From Caulobacteraceae bacterium (GTDB taxonomy: Bacteria > Pseudomonadota > Alphaproteobacteria > Caulobacterales > Caulobacteraceae), in contig CANJME010000003.1 of NCBI GenBank assembly GCA_947475875.1, positions 62,001 through 126,000 of the forward strand: a stretch of DNA of 64,000 nt. The letters run 5' to 3'. Below, piece after piece: positions 34,215 to 42,544 of the stretch (the first letter of the stretch is position 1; every line of letters begins with the position of its first letter). Position numbers and translations under genes: made by a program. The notes under the pieces are model-generated. The model saw nothing but the letters and a program-made list of their open reading frames with translations, was not told where the DNA came from and did no database searches.

Positions 34215-34615
34215 GTTTTTTCGAGCACCAGTTCGACGCCGGCGGCCTGCGCCTGCGGAGCCAGGGCTTGCGGCTTTTCGACCCGCACCCGGACGCGCCG
34301 GGCGCGGGGGTCTTCGAGGCAGGCGCGGGCCAGATGTTCAGCGAAGGTCTCGACCAGCTTCAGGTGCCCTTCGGCGGCAATGCGGCTGGCCGCGGCGGTG
34401 ATCGTCTCGTAATTGATGGTGTCGGCGATGGTCTCGAAGCCCTCGGCGGCGATGCTCACCTCCACATCGATGACCAGCGGCTGGGTGCGGCCATGTTCGT
34501 GGGCGTGGATGCCGATCTGCGCCTGCACCGCAATTCCCCGCACAAAGATGCTGGCGGCGGAAAGGCGCACGCCGGTCTTGTCAGTCAGAGGCGGGAAGGG
34601 GATGGGCTCGACCAT
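34211..34615 (-). CDS. folB: dihydroneopterin aldolase
   Basis: The 134-residue product has RGIAVQAQIGIHAHEHGRTQPLVIDVEV and TIADTINYETITAAAS, the FolB pattern with the conserved Tyr, then HLKLVETFAEHLARACLED and VRVRVEKPQALAPQAQAAGV. FolB converts dihydroneopterin to 6-hydroxymethyl-dihydropterin in folate synthesis. It lies 9 bp after a FolM-like reductase gene on the same strand and overlaps the membrane-protein gene by 4 bp, forming a pterin-related operon. Confidence 0.94.
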   Translation of the reverse strand: MVEPIPFPPLTDKTGVRLSAASIFVRGIAVQAQIGIHAHEHGRTQPLVIDVEVSIAAEGFETIADTINYETITAAASRIAAEGHLKLVETFAEHLARACLEDPRARRVRVRVEKPQALAPQAQAAGVELVLEKT

Positions 34616-34624
34616 GGGCGCCTT

Positions 34625-35353
34625 CTATCGGGAGATCAGATGCTGGCCGGCGTCGACCGCGATCATCTGGCCTGTAACACTCGAAGCCCCGATCAGGTAG
34701 CGCAGGGCCTGTGCAATATCTTCCGGATCGACGGCGCGGGCGAGGGGTGTTGCGGCCACTTCCGCCGCGAAATGGGCCGCGGTCTGGTGGATGGAGGGCA
34801 GCGTTGGGCCGGGTCCGATGCCGTTCACCCGGATGCGGGGGGCGAGCGCCCGGGCGGCGATCTGGGTCGCGGTCCAGAGCGAGGTCTTGCTCAGGGTGTA
34901 GCTGAAGAATTCAGGCCCCGGATGCAGCACACGCTGGTCGAGGATGTTGACCACCAGGCCGTCGCGGTCCTTTGGCAAGGCGGCTGCAAACGCCTGGGTG
35001 AGCAGCACGGGCGCGCGCAGATTTACCGCCAGATGCTCGTCCCACGAGGTGGTGGTGAGGGTGGCCAGCGAGTCTTCCTCGAACAGGGAGGCGTTGTTGA
35101 CCAAAAGGGTGACGGGCCCGAGCACTTGCGCCGCGGCCAGGATCGCGGCCGGCGCGGCGGGGTCGGCGAGATCGGCGGCGAACACCGCGGCCCGGCGGCC
35201 CAGCGCCCCGATCTCGCTAGCCAGCGAGGCCGCGTCGGCCTCAGCATGGCGGTGATGGATCAGGACATCATAGCCGCATCCGGCGGCGGCCAGCGCCAGC
35301 GCCCGGCCTATGCGGCGAGGCGCGCCCGTGACGATCGCGGTTGCCTGCGACAT
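34625..35353 (-). CDS. SDR family oxidoreductase, FolM-like (dihydromonapterin/dihydrofolate reductase)
   Basis: The 242-residue product has the SDR NAD(P)-binding motif TGAPRRIGRA near residue 10, NNASLFEED, and the active-site YTLSK near residue 156, with GPGPTLPS and VTGQMIAVDAGQHL at the C-terminal end. The arginines after TGA and absence of the usual TGxxxGIG suit pteridine-reductase/FolM proteins. Adjacency to folB supports a pterin substrate. Exact substrate is inference. Confidence 0.85.
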   Translation of the reverse strand: MSQATAIVTGAPRRIGRALALAAAGCGYDVLIHHRHAEADAASLASEIGALGRRAAVFAADLADPAAPAAILAAAQVLGPVTLLVNNASLFEEDSLATLTTTSWDEHLAVNLRAPVLLTQAFAAALPKDRDGLVVNILDQRVLHPGPEFFSYTLSKTSLWTATQIAARALAPRIRVNGIGPGPTLPSIHQTAAHFAAEVAATPLARAVDPEDIAQALRYLIGASSVTGQMIAVDAGQHLISR

Positions 35354-35378
35354 GGCCTCTCCGGCCGGGGCGGAAGGG

Positions 35379-35459
35379 TCAGTCGAAGTGACCGAACCGG
35401 ACCTTGTTCAGAATGGCGTAGATGGCCAGAAAGCCGAAGATGATAGCGATGGCGACCAT
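35379..35459 (-). CDS. 26-residue small membrane protein
   Basis: An ATG at 35457-35459 opens a 27-codon frame encoding MVAIAIIFGFLAIYAILN plus a KVRFGHFD tail, i.e. one membrane helix with a positively charged end. It lies 25 bp upstream of the FolM-like gene on the same strand. It is too short for routine gene finding. The clean helix and placement support translation; no function is known. Confidence 0.55.
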   Translation of the reverse strand: MVAIAIIFGFLAIYAILNKVRFGHFD

Positions 35460-35594
35460 GGTCGAAGCCCCGAGACTCTGTTGGCCCCGAATTAGACGTC
35501 CGCGCGCGCCGGGGCAAGGCGTCTTCCGAAACTAGCGCCGATAAGCCATATAGTCGGCCAAACGCCAAAAACCTCGAATTCCGGGAGACCTGCC

Positions 35595-37034
35595 ATGCGC
35601 GACTATCTGAAGTTCTACATCGACGGAAAATGGGTCGATCCGGTGCAACACCGCACCCTGGACGTGATCAATCCCGCCAATGAGGAAGTGGCCGGCCACA
35701 TCTCGCTGGGCGCCCAGGCCGATGTCGATGCGGCCGTAGCCGCCGCCAAGAAGGCTTTTCCGTCGTGGTCGCGCACGAGCCGCGAAGAGCGCATCGAGCT
35801 CTTGCAGGCGATCCTGGCCGAATATCAAAAGCGTTTCGGGGACATCGCCGCGGCCGTCACCGAGGAAATGGGCGCGCCCGCCAGCCTCGCCCAGCGCGCC
35901 CAGGCCCCGATCGGCATGGGCCACTTCGCCACCGCTATTGAGGTGCTGAAGACCTTCTCGTTCGATCAGGACCGCGGCACGACCCATATCGTCAAGGAAC
36001 CGATCGGCGTCTGCGGCTTCATCACGCCCTGGAACTGGCCGCTCAACCAGATCGCCTGCAAGGTCGCCCCGGCGCTCGCCACCGGCTGCACCATGGTGCT
36101 GAAGCCTTCTGAAATTGCCCCCTTCTCGGGCTACATCTTCGCCGAGGTGCTGGATGCGGCGGGCGTGCCCGCCGGTGTCTTTAATCTGGTCAATGGCGAC
36201 GGCCCCACCGTGGGCGCGGCGATCGCCTCGCACCCGGACGTCGACATGGTCTCGTTCACCGGCTCGACCCGGGCCGGCATCGAGGTCGCCCGGGCGGCGG
36301 CCCCGACCGTCAAGCGCGTCCACCAGGAACTGGGCGGCAAGAGCCCGAACATCATTCTCGATGACGAAATCTTCGCCAAGTCCGTCTCCGGCGGCGTCAA
36401 GCACGTGATGAACAACTCCGGCCAGTCCTGCAATGCGCCGACCCGCATGCTGGTGCCGGCAAAACGCATGCCCGAGGCCATCGAGGTGGCGCGCGCCGCG
36501 GCGGAAGGCACTATCGTCGGCGATCCGGCCGGCAACGCCACCATCGGCCCGGTGGTCTCCGAGCTGCAGTGGAACAAGATCCAGAGCCTGATCAAAAAAG
36601 GCATCGAGGAGGGTGCGACGCTGGTCGCCGGCGGCCCCGGCAAGCCCGAGGGCCTGGAGAAGGGCTATTACGTAAAGCCCACCGTCTTCGCCAATGTCAC
36701 CAACGACATGACCATCGCGCGCGAGGAAATCTTCGGACCGGTCGTCACCATCCTTGGCTACGACAGCGTCGACCAGGCCATCGAGATCGGCAACGACACC
36801 GAGTACGGCCTGGCCGCCTATATCGGTGGCTCGGACCTGGCCAAGGTTCGCGAAATCGCTTCACGACTGCGCGCCGGCCAGGTGTCGATCAACGGCGCCG
36901 GCGGCGATCTGATGGCCCCCTTCGGCGGCTACAAGATGAGCGGCAACGGGCGCGAATGGGGAGACTTCGCCTTCCACGAATTCCTGGAAGTCAAAGCCGT
37001 GCTCGGCTTTTCGCCGAAACAGGCGGCGGAGTAA
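35595..37034 (+). CDS. aldehyde dehydrogenase family protein
   Basis: The 479-residue product starts with FYIDGKWVDP and shows the class signatures: FITPWNWPLNQ (NAD-binding Asn), VSFTGSTRAGIEVARAA, ELGGKSPNIIL (general base Glu), GQSCNAPTRML (catalytic Cys near 280) and EIFGPVVTILGYD. It oxidises an aldehyde to an acid with NAD(P). No operon partner identifies the aldehyde, though two PQQ alcohol dehydrogenases begin 700 bp downstream and would produce aldehydes in the periplasm. A cytosolic location is expected because no signal peptide is present. Confidence 0.95.
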   Translation: MRDYLKFYIDGKWVDPVQHRTLDVINPANEEVAGHISLGAQADVDAAVAAAKKAFPSWSRTSREERIELLQAILAEYQKRFGDIAAAVTEEMGAPASLAQRAQAPIGMGHFATAIEVLKTFSFDQDRGTTHIVKEPIGVCGFITPWNWPLNQIACKVAPALATGCTMVLKPSEIAPFSGYIFAEVLDAAGVPAGVFNLVNGDGPTVGAAIASHPDVDMVSFTGSTRAGIEVARAAAPTVKRVHQELGGKSPNIILDDEIFAKSVSGGVKHVMNNSGQSCNAPTRMLVPAKRMPEAIEVARAAAEGTIVGDPAGNATIGPVVSELQWNKIQSLIKKGIEEGATLVAGGPGKPEGLEKGYYVKPTVFANVTNDMTIAREEIFGPVVTILGYDSVDQAIEIGNDTEYGLAAYIGGSDLAKVREIASRLRAGQVSINGAGGDLMAPFGGYKMSGNGREWGDFAFHEFLEVKAVLGFSPKQAAE

Positions 37035-37041
37035 GGCTTAT

Positions 37042-37173
37042 TTTCCCTCCCGCTTGTCGGGAGGGTGGCTCGGTGCGGAGCGCCGAGACGGGTGGGCGAG
37101 TCTGGTGGAAGCACTGGCGTTGCCCACCCTGGCGGCTGACGCCGCCTGTCCCTCCCGACAAGCGGGAGGGAAA
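37042..37173. repeat. 132-bp inverted-repeat element with perfect 24-bp arms
   Basis: The arm at 37042-37065 (starting TTTCCCTCCCGCTTGTCGG) is an exact inverted copy of 37150-37173. Each arm is itself a small hairpin, CCCTCCCG with CGGGAGGG. The ~84-bp centre also has inverted stretches (gggtgggcgag with ttgcccaccc). It is non-coding and sits 8 bp after the aldehyde dehydrogenase stop. It may serve as that gene's terminator as well as being a mobile-derived repeat. Confidence 0.75.
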
Positions 37174-37226
37174 TTTCTCAGACCTCTGGTCGCCTCGTCA
37201 CGACTCCTCTTGCCCCAACTATATAT

Positions 37227-37246
37227 ATATAATATGCACACTATAT
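37227..37246 (+). promoter_or_regulatory. candidate operator overlapping the -10 box of the YtrA-type gene
   Basis: ATATA (37227-37231), three bases, TGCA (37235-37238), three bases, TATAT (37242-37246) form an inverted repeat. It overlaps TATAAT at 37228-37233 and the start codon at 37245. This is a fitting place for autorepression by the GntR-type regulator encoded next to it. The preceding 37220-37234 run is nearly pure alternating AT in a GC-rich genome. Confidence 0.45.
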
Positions 37247-37643
37247 GGGGTCATCCTCCAACATCCTCCGCTTCGGGCCGATTTCGATCGCCTCTCCGGC
37301 GCCGCTCTATGAGCAGGTGGTCGCGGCGGTGAAGCGTGAGGTCGCGGCCGGGCGACTCGGACCCGGCGATGCCCTGCCTTCGCTGCGCGTGCTCTCGGCC
37401 GACCTGCTGGTCAGCCTGATCACCATCAAGCGGGCCTACGAGGAACTCGAACGCGACGGGGTGATCTACAGCCGTCAGGGCCTCGGCGCCTTCGTTACCG
37501 AGGCGGGCGCCGGACGCATCCGCGGCGAACTGCTTGTAAGGGCAGGCGAAGCGCTACGCATCGCGGTCGAATCCGGACGCCAGGCCGGGCTATCCGACCG
37601 CAACCTCGCCGGCATGCTCAGGACTGAACTTGCCGCGCACTGA
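37245..37643 (+). CDS. GntR family transcriptional regulator, YtrA type
   Basis: The 132-residue product has an N-terminal winged helix: PLYEQVVAAVKREVAAGRLGPGDALPSLRVLSADLLVSLITIKRAYEELERDG in segments, with GLGAFVTEAG as wing, then a short helical dimerisation tail. This is the YtrA subfamily, usually next to ABC transporter genes it controls; no such genes are adjacent. TATAAT ends 11 bases before the ATG, so the transcript would be leaderless or nearly so. The next gene on the same strand is a PQQ dehydrogenase 87 bp away, which it might regulate. Confidence 0.88.
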   Translation: MGSSSNILRFGPISIASPAPLYEQVVAAVKREVAAGRLGPGDALPSLRVLSADLLVSLITIKRAYEELERDGVIYSRQGLGAFVTEAGAGRIRGELLVRAGEALRIAVESGRQAGLSDRNLAGMLRTELAAH

Positions 37644-37729
37644 CGAGGGATTGAATTTGTTCCCGCGACGGGCCAACCTTGCGCCCAAACAAGGCCGTTA
37701 AGGCCGATCTCGTCTGGGGAGCATTCAGA

Positions 37730-39958
37730 ATGGCGTTTCGGTTCAAATCCATGGCGATCATCGCCGCGTCCGTGCTGGCGGTCATTTCGCTGGGCGTGGT
37801 GGCGGCGACCGCACAGGGCTCGCGCCCGTTCGGCGCGGCGGCGGTGAACAAGGCCCGCCACGTGAACGCCAATTCCGAACCCGGAACCTGGATGAGCGCC
37901 GGGCGCACCTATGACGAACAGCGCTACAGCCCGCTTACCCAGATCAACACCGCCAACGTCAAGGACCTGGGCCTGGCCTGGTTCGCAGACATCAATACGG
38001 ACGCCAAACAGGAAGCCACCCCGGTTATCGTCGACGGCGTGCTCTACGTCTCGACCAACTGGAGCATGGTCAAGGCTTTCAACGCCAAGACCGGCGAGAA
38101 GCTGTGGGAATGGGATCCGCAGGTGAACCGCGCCGAGATCGGCCGCATCTCCTGCTGTGGCACGGTCAACCGCGGGGTGGCGATCTGGGAAGGCCACGTC
38201 ATCGCCTCGGTGCTGGACGGGCGCCTAGTCTCGCTCGACGCCAAGACCGGCCGGGTAGTGTGGTCGACGCAAACCACCCCCTTGGCTGACCCCTACACGA
38301 TCACCATGACGCCACGCGTCGCCAACGGCAAAATCTTCATCGGTAACGCCGGCGCGGAATATACCGTCCGGGGCTATGTCTCGGCCTATGATGTCAAGGA
38401 TGGCAAGCTGCTGTGGCGCTTCTACACCGTGCCGGGCAACCCGAACGATCCGAACAACAAGGATCCGGAAATCCTGAAGCGCTACGCCGCCACCTGGAAG
38501 GGTGAGTGGTGGAAGTTCGGCGGCGGCGCGACCGCCTGGGACACCTTTGTCTACGATCCGCAGACCAACCTCGTTTATTTCGGCACGGGCAACGGCCTTT
38601 CCTGGTCACAGGACATCCGCAGCCCCGGCGGCGGCGACAACCTGTTCGTCTCCTCGATCATCGCGCTGAACGCCGACACCGGCGCCTACGCCTGGCACTT
38701 CCAGGAAACCCCGGGCGACGAGTGGGACTTCGACAACACCAATCCGCTGATGGTCGCCGACCTGACCATCCACGGCCGCAAGCGCCATGTGATCATGCAG
38801 GCGCCCAAACAGGCCTTCTATTACGTCTGGGACGCCAAGACCGGCGAGCTCCTGCGCGCCGACCAGTACGCGCCCCAGAACTGGGCCAAGAGCATCGACC
38901 TGAAAACGGGTCGCCCGGTCGAAAACCCGGCCGCCCGGTACGGCGTCGGCCGCCCGGCGATCGTGCAACCTGCGGCGCTCGGCGCCCACAACTGGCACCC
39001 GATGTCATTCAGCCCACGCACGGGCTGGGTGTATTTCTCGGTCACCGAGAGCACCGCCGGCTACGGCACCCAGAACCCGGAGACCTTCCAGGTGAAGACC
39101 CGGGCCAACAACACCGGCGTTGACCGGGCGGCGGCCGCGCCGCTGTTCGCCGCGCCGGGAGCGCCGAGACAAGGCAATATCAAGAGCTATTTGATGGCCT
39201 GGAACCCCAGCGAGGGTAAGGAAGTCTGGCGGGTGGACAATCCGGTTTACGGCGCGTCCGGCACCATGACGACCGCCGGCGACCTGGTATTCACCGGCAG
39301 CGCCCAGGGCGACTTCTCCGCCTATAACGCCCGCAACGGTCAGAAACTCTGGTCGACGTCCGCCAACGCGCGGGTTGAGGCGGCCGCCTCGTCCTACATG
39401 ATCGACGGCGTTCAGTACGTCGCGGTTCTTGTGGGCTCGAGCATGCCGCAGGGCGTGGTTCGCACGTCGACGGTCAGCCAGAACAACTCGCGCCTGCTCG
39501 TCTACAAGCTGGGCGGAACCGCCAAACTGCCGACCACGCCGGTGGTTACGGCCGGCACGACAGCGAGCCCGACCGGGCCCGTGCTCGATCCGCCGCTCTA
39601 TGCCGGCACCAACGAGGACTTCATCTTCGGCGAGCGCCAATACGGTGAGAACTGCTCGGGTTGCCACGGCCTGAACGGCGGCGGCGGCTCGGCGCCGGAC
39701 CTGCGCTACTCGCGCCTGCTGCGCGATCAGGCTGGCTTCAGGGCGGTGGTGTATGGCTCCCGTGTCAACGGCGGCATGCCCTCGTTCCAGGGCCGCATGC
39801 AGCAAACCGACGTGGACTCGGTCTTCCAGTACATCATCCGCAGGGCCAACGACGAAAAGCAGGTCCAGCAGGCGGCGGGACGTGGGGCCGGGAACGGTGG
39901 CGCGCCAGGCGCCGCCGGCGCCGGCCGCGGCGGCGGACGGGGAGGACGGGGGGGCTAG
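37730..39958 (+). CDS. PQQ-dependent alcohol dehydrogenase with fused cytochrome c (methanol/ethanol family)
   Basis: The 742-residue product has a signal peptide ending TAQG. A PQQ beta-propeller spans about residues 30-580: the vicinal disulfide C142-C143 (ISCCGTVNRG), GNGLSWSQDIRSPGGGDNLF in segments, and D333-F-D335 (EWDFDNTN), with D333 as catalytic base. In lanthanide-using XoxF-type enzymes an Asp two residues after the base binds the metal, and D335 is in that place. A c-type heme domain follows (CSGCH 642-646, Met in GGMPS). It ends with a Gly/Arg/Ala-rich tail of ~35 residues. It would oxidise an alcohol in the periplasm. GGGGAGC precedes the ATG. Confidence 0.93.
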   Translation: MAFRFKSMAIIAASVLAVISLGVVAATAQGSRPFGAAAVNKARHVNANSEPGTWMSAGRTYDEQRYSPLTQINTANVKDLGLAWFADINTDAKQEATPVIVDGVLYVSTNWSMVKAFNAKTGEKLWEWDPQVNRAEIGRISCCGTVNRGVAIWEGHVIASVLDGRLVSLDAKTGRVVWSTQTTPLADPYTITMTPRVANGKIFIGNAGAEYTVRGYVSAYDVKDGKLLWRFYTVPGNPNDPNNKDPEILKRYAATWKGEWWKFGGGATAWDTFVYDPQTNLVYFGTGNGLSWSQDIRSPGGGDNLFVSSIIALNADTGAYAWHFQETPGDEWDFDNTNPLMVADLTIHGRKRHVIMQAPKQAFYYVWDAKTGELLRADQYAPQNWAKSIDLKTGRPVENPAARYGVGRPAIVQPAALGAHNWHPMSFSPRTGWVYFSVTESTAGYGTQNPETFQVKTRANNTGVDRAAAAPLFAAPGAPRQGNIKSYLMAWNPSEGKEVWRVDNPVYGASGTMTTAGDLVFTGSAQGDFSAYNARNGQKLWSTSANARVEAAASSYMIDGVQYVAVLVGSSMPQGVVRTSTVSQNNSRLLVYKLGGTAKLPTTPVVTAGTTASPTGPVLDPPLYAGTNEDFIFGERQYGENCSGCHGLNGGGGSAPDLRYSRLLRDQAGFRAVVYGSRVNGGMPSFQGRMQQTDVDSVFQYIIRRANDEKQVQQAAGRGAGNGGAPGAAGAGRGGGRGGRGG

Positions 39959-40096
39959 AGCGCCCCCCGCGCCTCCCACGACGAACTTTCTGCGACCTTA
40001 CGCGCGGTAATTCCCGTTGAATTTGCCGCGCCAGACGCTAACGCTGTCAGCGAATGGGCCCTTAGAGCCCGAAAGCTTCGTCTGGGAGTGAACGGA

Positions 40097-42391
40097 ATGC
40101 GATTTTCCAGGACCGTAATGGTCACGGGCGCCTTGCTGGCGGCCGCATTGGTGGGGTTGGGCGCACTGGCGCAGACCGCGCCCAAACAGGGCGCGCCGGC
40201 CAAGGCGGTAGCGGCGGTCAAATCCGCCGGGCGCGCTATCGGCTCAGCGGCGGTGAATGCCGCGCGCCTGCTCAACGCCAATTCCGAGCCCGGCAGCTGG
40301 CTGACCGCCGGCCGGGACTACAGCGAACAGCGCTACAGCCCGCTGACCACGATCAACGCCACCAACGTCAAGAACCTGGGCCTGGCCTGGTCGGGTGACA
40401 TCGACACCATCAATGCTCAGGAATCCACGCCCGTCATCGTCGATGGGGCCATGTATCTCACGACCAACTGGAGCATCGTGAAGGCCTATAACGCCAAGAC
40501 CGGCGAAAAACTTTGGGAATACGATCCCAGGGTAGATCGGGTGGCGACGGCCCCGATCGCCTGCTGCGGCACAGTCAACCGCGGCGTCGCGGTATGGAAC
40601 GGCAAGGTCTATGTCGCCGCGCTCGACGGCCGCCTGATCGCCCTCGACGGTAAAACCGGCGCGGTCAAATGGTCGGTGCAGACCACCGATCCGAAGCAGC
40701 CCTATACCATCACCCAGGTGCCGCGCATCGTGCGCGGCAAGGTCATCATCGGCAACGCCGGCGCGGAGTACACCTGCCGCGGCTATGTCTCGGCCTATGA
40801 TTCAGAGACCGGGCGGATGATCTGGCGCTTCTACACCGTGCCCGATAACCCCAACGATCCGAACAACAAGGATCCCGAAATTCTCAAGCGTTACGCCGCC
40901 ACTTGGAAGGGTGAGTGGTGGAAGCTCGGTGGCGGAGCCACGGCCTGGGACACCATCGTCTACGATCCGAAGACGGACCTCGTCTATTTCGGCACCGGCA
41001 ACGGGTTGGCCTGGTCGCAGGACATCCGCAGCCCCGGCGGCGGCGACAACCTGTTCGTCTCTTCGATTATCGCGCTGAAGCCCGATACCGGCGAATACGT
41101 CTGGCACTATCAGGAAACCCCGGGCGATGAGTGGGACTACGACAACACCAATCCGCTGATGACCGCCGACATCATGGTCAATGGGCGGATGCGTCACGTG
41201 CTGATGCAGGCGCCCAAGCAGGCGTTCTTCTATGTGTGGGACGCCAAGACCGGCGAACTTCTGCGCGCCGACCAGTATGCACCGCAGAACTGGGCGAAGG
41301 AGATCGATCTGAAGACAGGTCGCCCGGTCGAAAACCCGGCGGCGCGTTACGGCGTTGGCCGTCCGGCGCTGGTCTATCCGGCCGCGCTCGGCGCCCACAA
41401 CTGGCACCCGATGGCGTTCAGCCCGAAGACCAACCTCGTCTACATACCGGTCACCGAGAATACGACCGCCTACAGCAGCGCCAATCCGGCCGAGTTCAAG
41501 GTCAACCCGCGCGGCTACAACACCGGCAACAGCAACGCCGGCACGGCCGAACTGTTCAACCAGCCCGGCGCGCCGCCGCGGGGCAACATCAAGAGCTATC
41601 TGCAGGCCTGGAACCCGTCGACCGGCAAGGAGGCCTGGCGCGCGCCCGACACCGTCTATGGTGCCCACGGCGTCATGGCGACGGCGGGTGACCTGGTCTT
41701 CACCGGCAACGCCGACGGCAACTTCAACGCCTTTGACGCCCGCACTGGAACCAAGCTGTGGTCCTTCCAGACCCAGGCTCGCGTGCAGGCCGCCCCGTCG
41801 ACCTATTCCATCGATGGCGAGCAGTATGTGGCCATCCTGGTGGGCGGCGGCGGCGTGCCGCCCAATCAGGTGCGCACCAGCCCGCTGGCGGCCAACAACT
41901 CGCGCATCCTGGTGTTCAAGCTGAACGCCAAGGGCGCGCTTCCGACCGCTCCGTTCCAGCAGGGTCCGGCCCCCGCTGGCCGCTCGCTCAATCCGCCGCT
42001 GAACACCGCGACGAACGAGCAGGTGATTGACGGTGAAAACCTCTACGGCAAGAACTGCTTCACTTGCCACGGCCAGGCGGCGACGGGCGGAGGCTCGGGT
42101 CCCGACCTTCGATACTCGCCGCTTCTGCGTGACCCGGCCGGCTTTGCCCGCACGGTTACCGCTGGCACCAACAACGGCATGCCCGGCTTCCGCAATCTGC
42201 AGGCCGAGGAAGTCACCTCGCTGCTGGCCTATGTGGTGCGCCGCGCCAATGACGAGAAAGACGTCCAGGCAGGTCAGGCGGCTGGCCGCGGCGGCGGACG
42301 CGGTGGCGCTCCGGCCGCCGGCGGTCGTGGAGGCCCTGCGCCCGGCGCGGCGGCTCCGGCTCCCGCCGGACGGGGCGGGCGCGGGGGTTAG
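40097..42391 (+). CDS. second PQQ-dependent alcohol dehydrogenase with fused cytochrome c
   Basis: The 764-residue product is a close tandem paralogue of the preceding gene: ANSEPGSWLTAGRDYSEQRYSP, vicinal CC (IACCGTVNRG), and D347-Y-D349 (EWDYDNTN), again with the Asp expected in lanthanide-binding members. The heme motif is CFTCH (654-658), with Met in NGMPGF. A Gly/Arg/Pro/Ala-rich tail of ~45 residues ends the protein. The signal peptide ends ALAQT. GGGAG eight bases upstream of 40097 decides that start over the GTG at 40088. The 138-bp gap to the first copy suggests a duplication. PQQ synthesis genes are not in the window. Confidence 0.93.
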   Translation: MRFSRTVMVTGALLAAALVGLGALAQTAPKQGAPAKAVAAVKSAGRAIGSAAVNAARLLNANSEPGSWLTAGRDYSEQRYSPLTTINATNVKNLGLAWSGDIDTINAQESTPVIVDGAMYLTTNWSIVKAYNAKTGEKLWEYDPRVDRVATAPIACCGTVNRGVAVWNGKVYVAALDGRLIALDGKTGAVKWSVQTTDPKQPYTITQVPRIVRGKVIIGNAGAEYTCRGYVSAYDSETGRMIWRFYTVPDNPNDPNNKDPEILKRYAATWKGEWWKLGGGATAWDTIVYDPKTDLVYFGTGNGLAWSQDIRSPGGGDNLFVSSIIALKPDTGEYVWHYQETPGDEWDYDNTNPLMTADIMVNGRMRHVLMQAPKQAFFYVWDAKTGELLRADQYAPQNWAKEIDLKTGRPVENPAARYGVGRPALVYPAALGAHNWHPMAFSPKTNLVYIPVTENTTAYSSANPAEFKVNPRGYNTGNSNAGTAELFNQPGAPPRGNIKSYLQAWNPSTGKEAWRAPDTVYGAHGVMATAGDLVFTGNADGNFNAFDARTGTKLWSFQTQARVQAAPSTYSIDGEQYVAILVGGGGVPPNQVRTSPLAANNSRILVFKLNAKGALPTAPFQQGPAPAGRSLNPPLNTATNEQVIDGENLYGKNCFTCHGQAATGGGSGPDLRYSPLLRDPAGFARTVTAGTNNGMPGFRNLQAEEVTSLLAYVVRRANDEKDVQAGQAAGRGGGRGGAPAAGGRGGPAPGAAAPAPAGRGGRGG

Positions 42392-42418
42392 GCCTCCTCC
42401 TTAGCCTCAAGAGCTTTT

Positions 42419-42454
42419 CGGGATCGCGACGTTCGTCGCGGTCCCGAATTGTTT
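42419..42454 (+). terminator. intrinsic terminator after the PQQ dehydrogenase pair
   Basis: The arms 42419-42431 and 42434-42446 (CGGGATCGCGACG and CGTCGCGGTCCCG) pair at 12 of 13 positions with a TT loop, 28 bp after the stop, and are followed by AATTGTTT. Confidence 0.6.
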
Positions 42455-42544
42455 GTGGGGCAGGCGAAGGTTCCAACTCGCCCAAAACCAGCCAAGGAAG
42501 CAAACGGTCGGCCGTGTGGGGTCGATGCGCGAGAATGATCGCTC

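Noticed and set aside
40802-42070. 422-codon minus-strand ORF inside the second PQQ dehydrogenase gene
   Set aside because: It overlaps a conserved enzyme completely, and the first paralogue has a similar mirror ORF at 39005-39979, as expected from shared coding sequence on the other strand.
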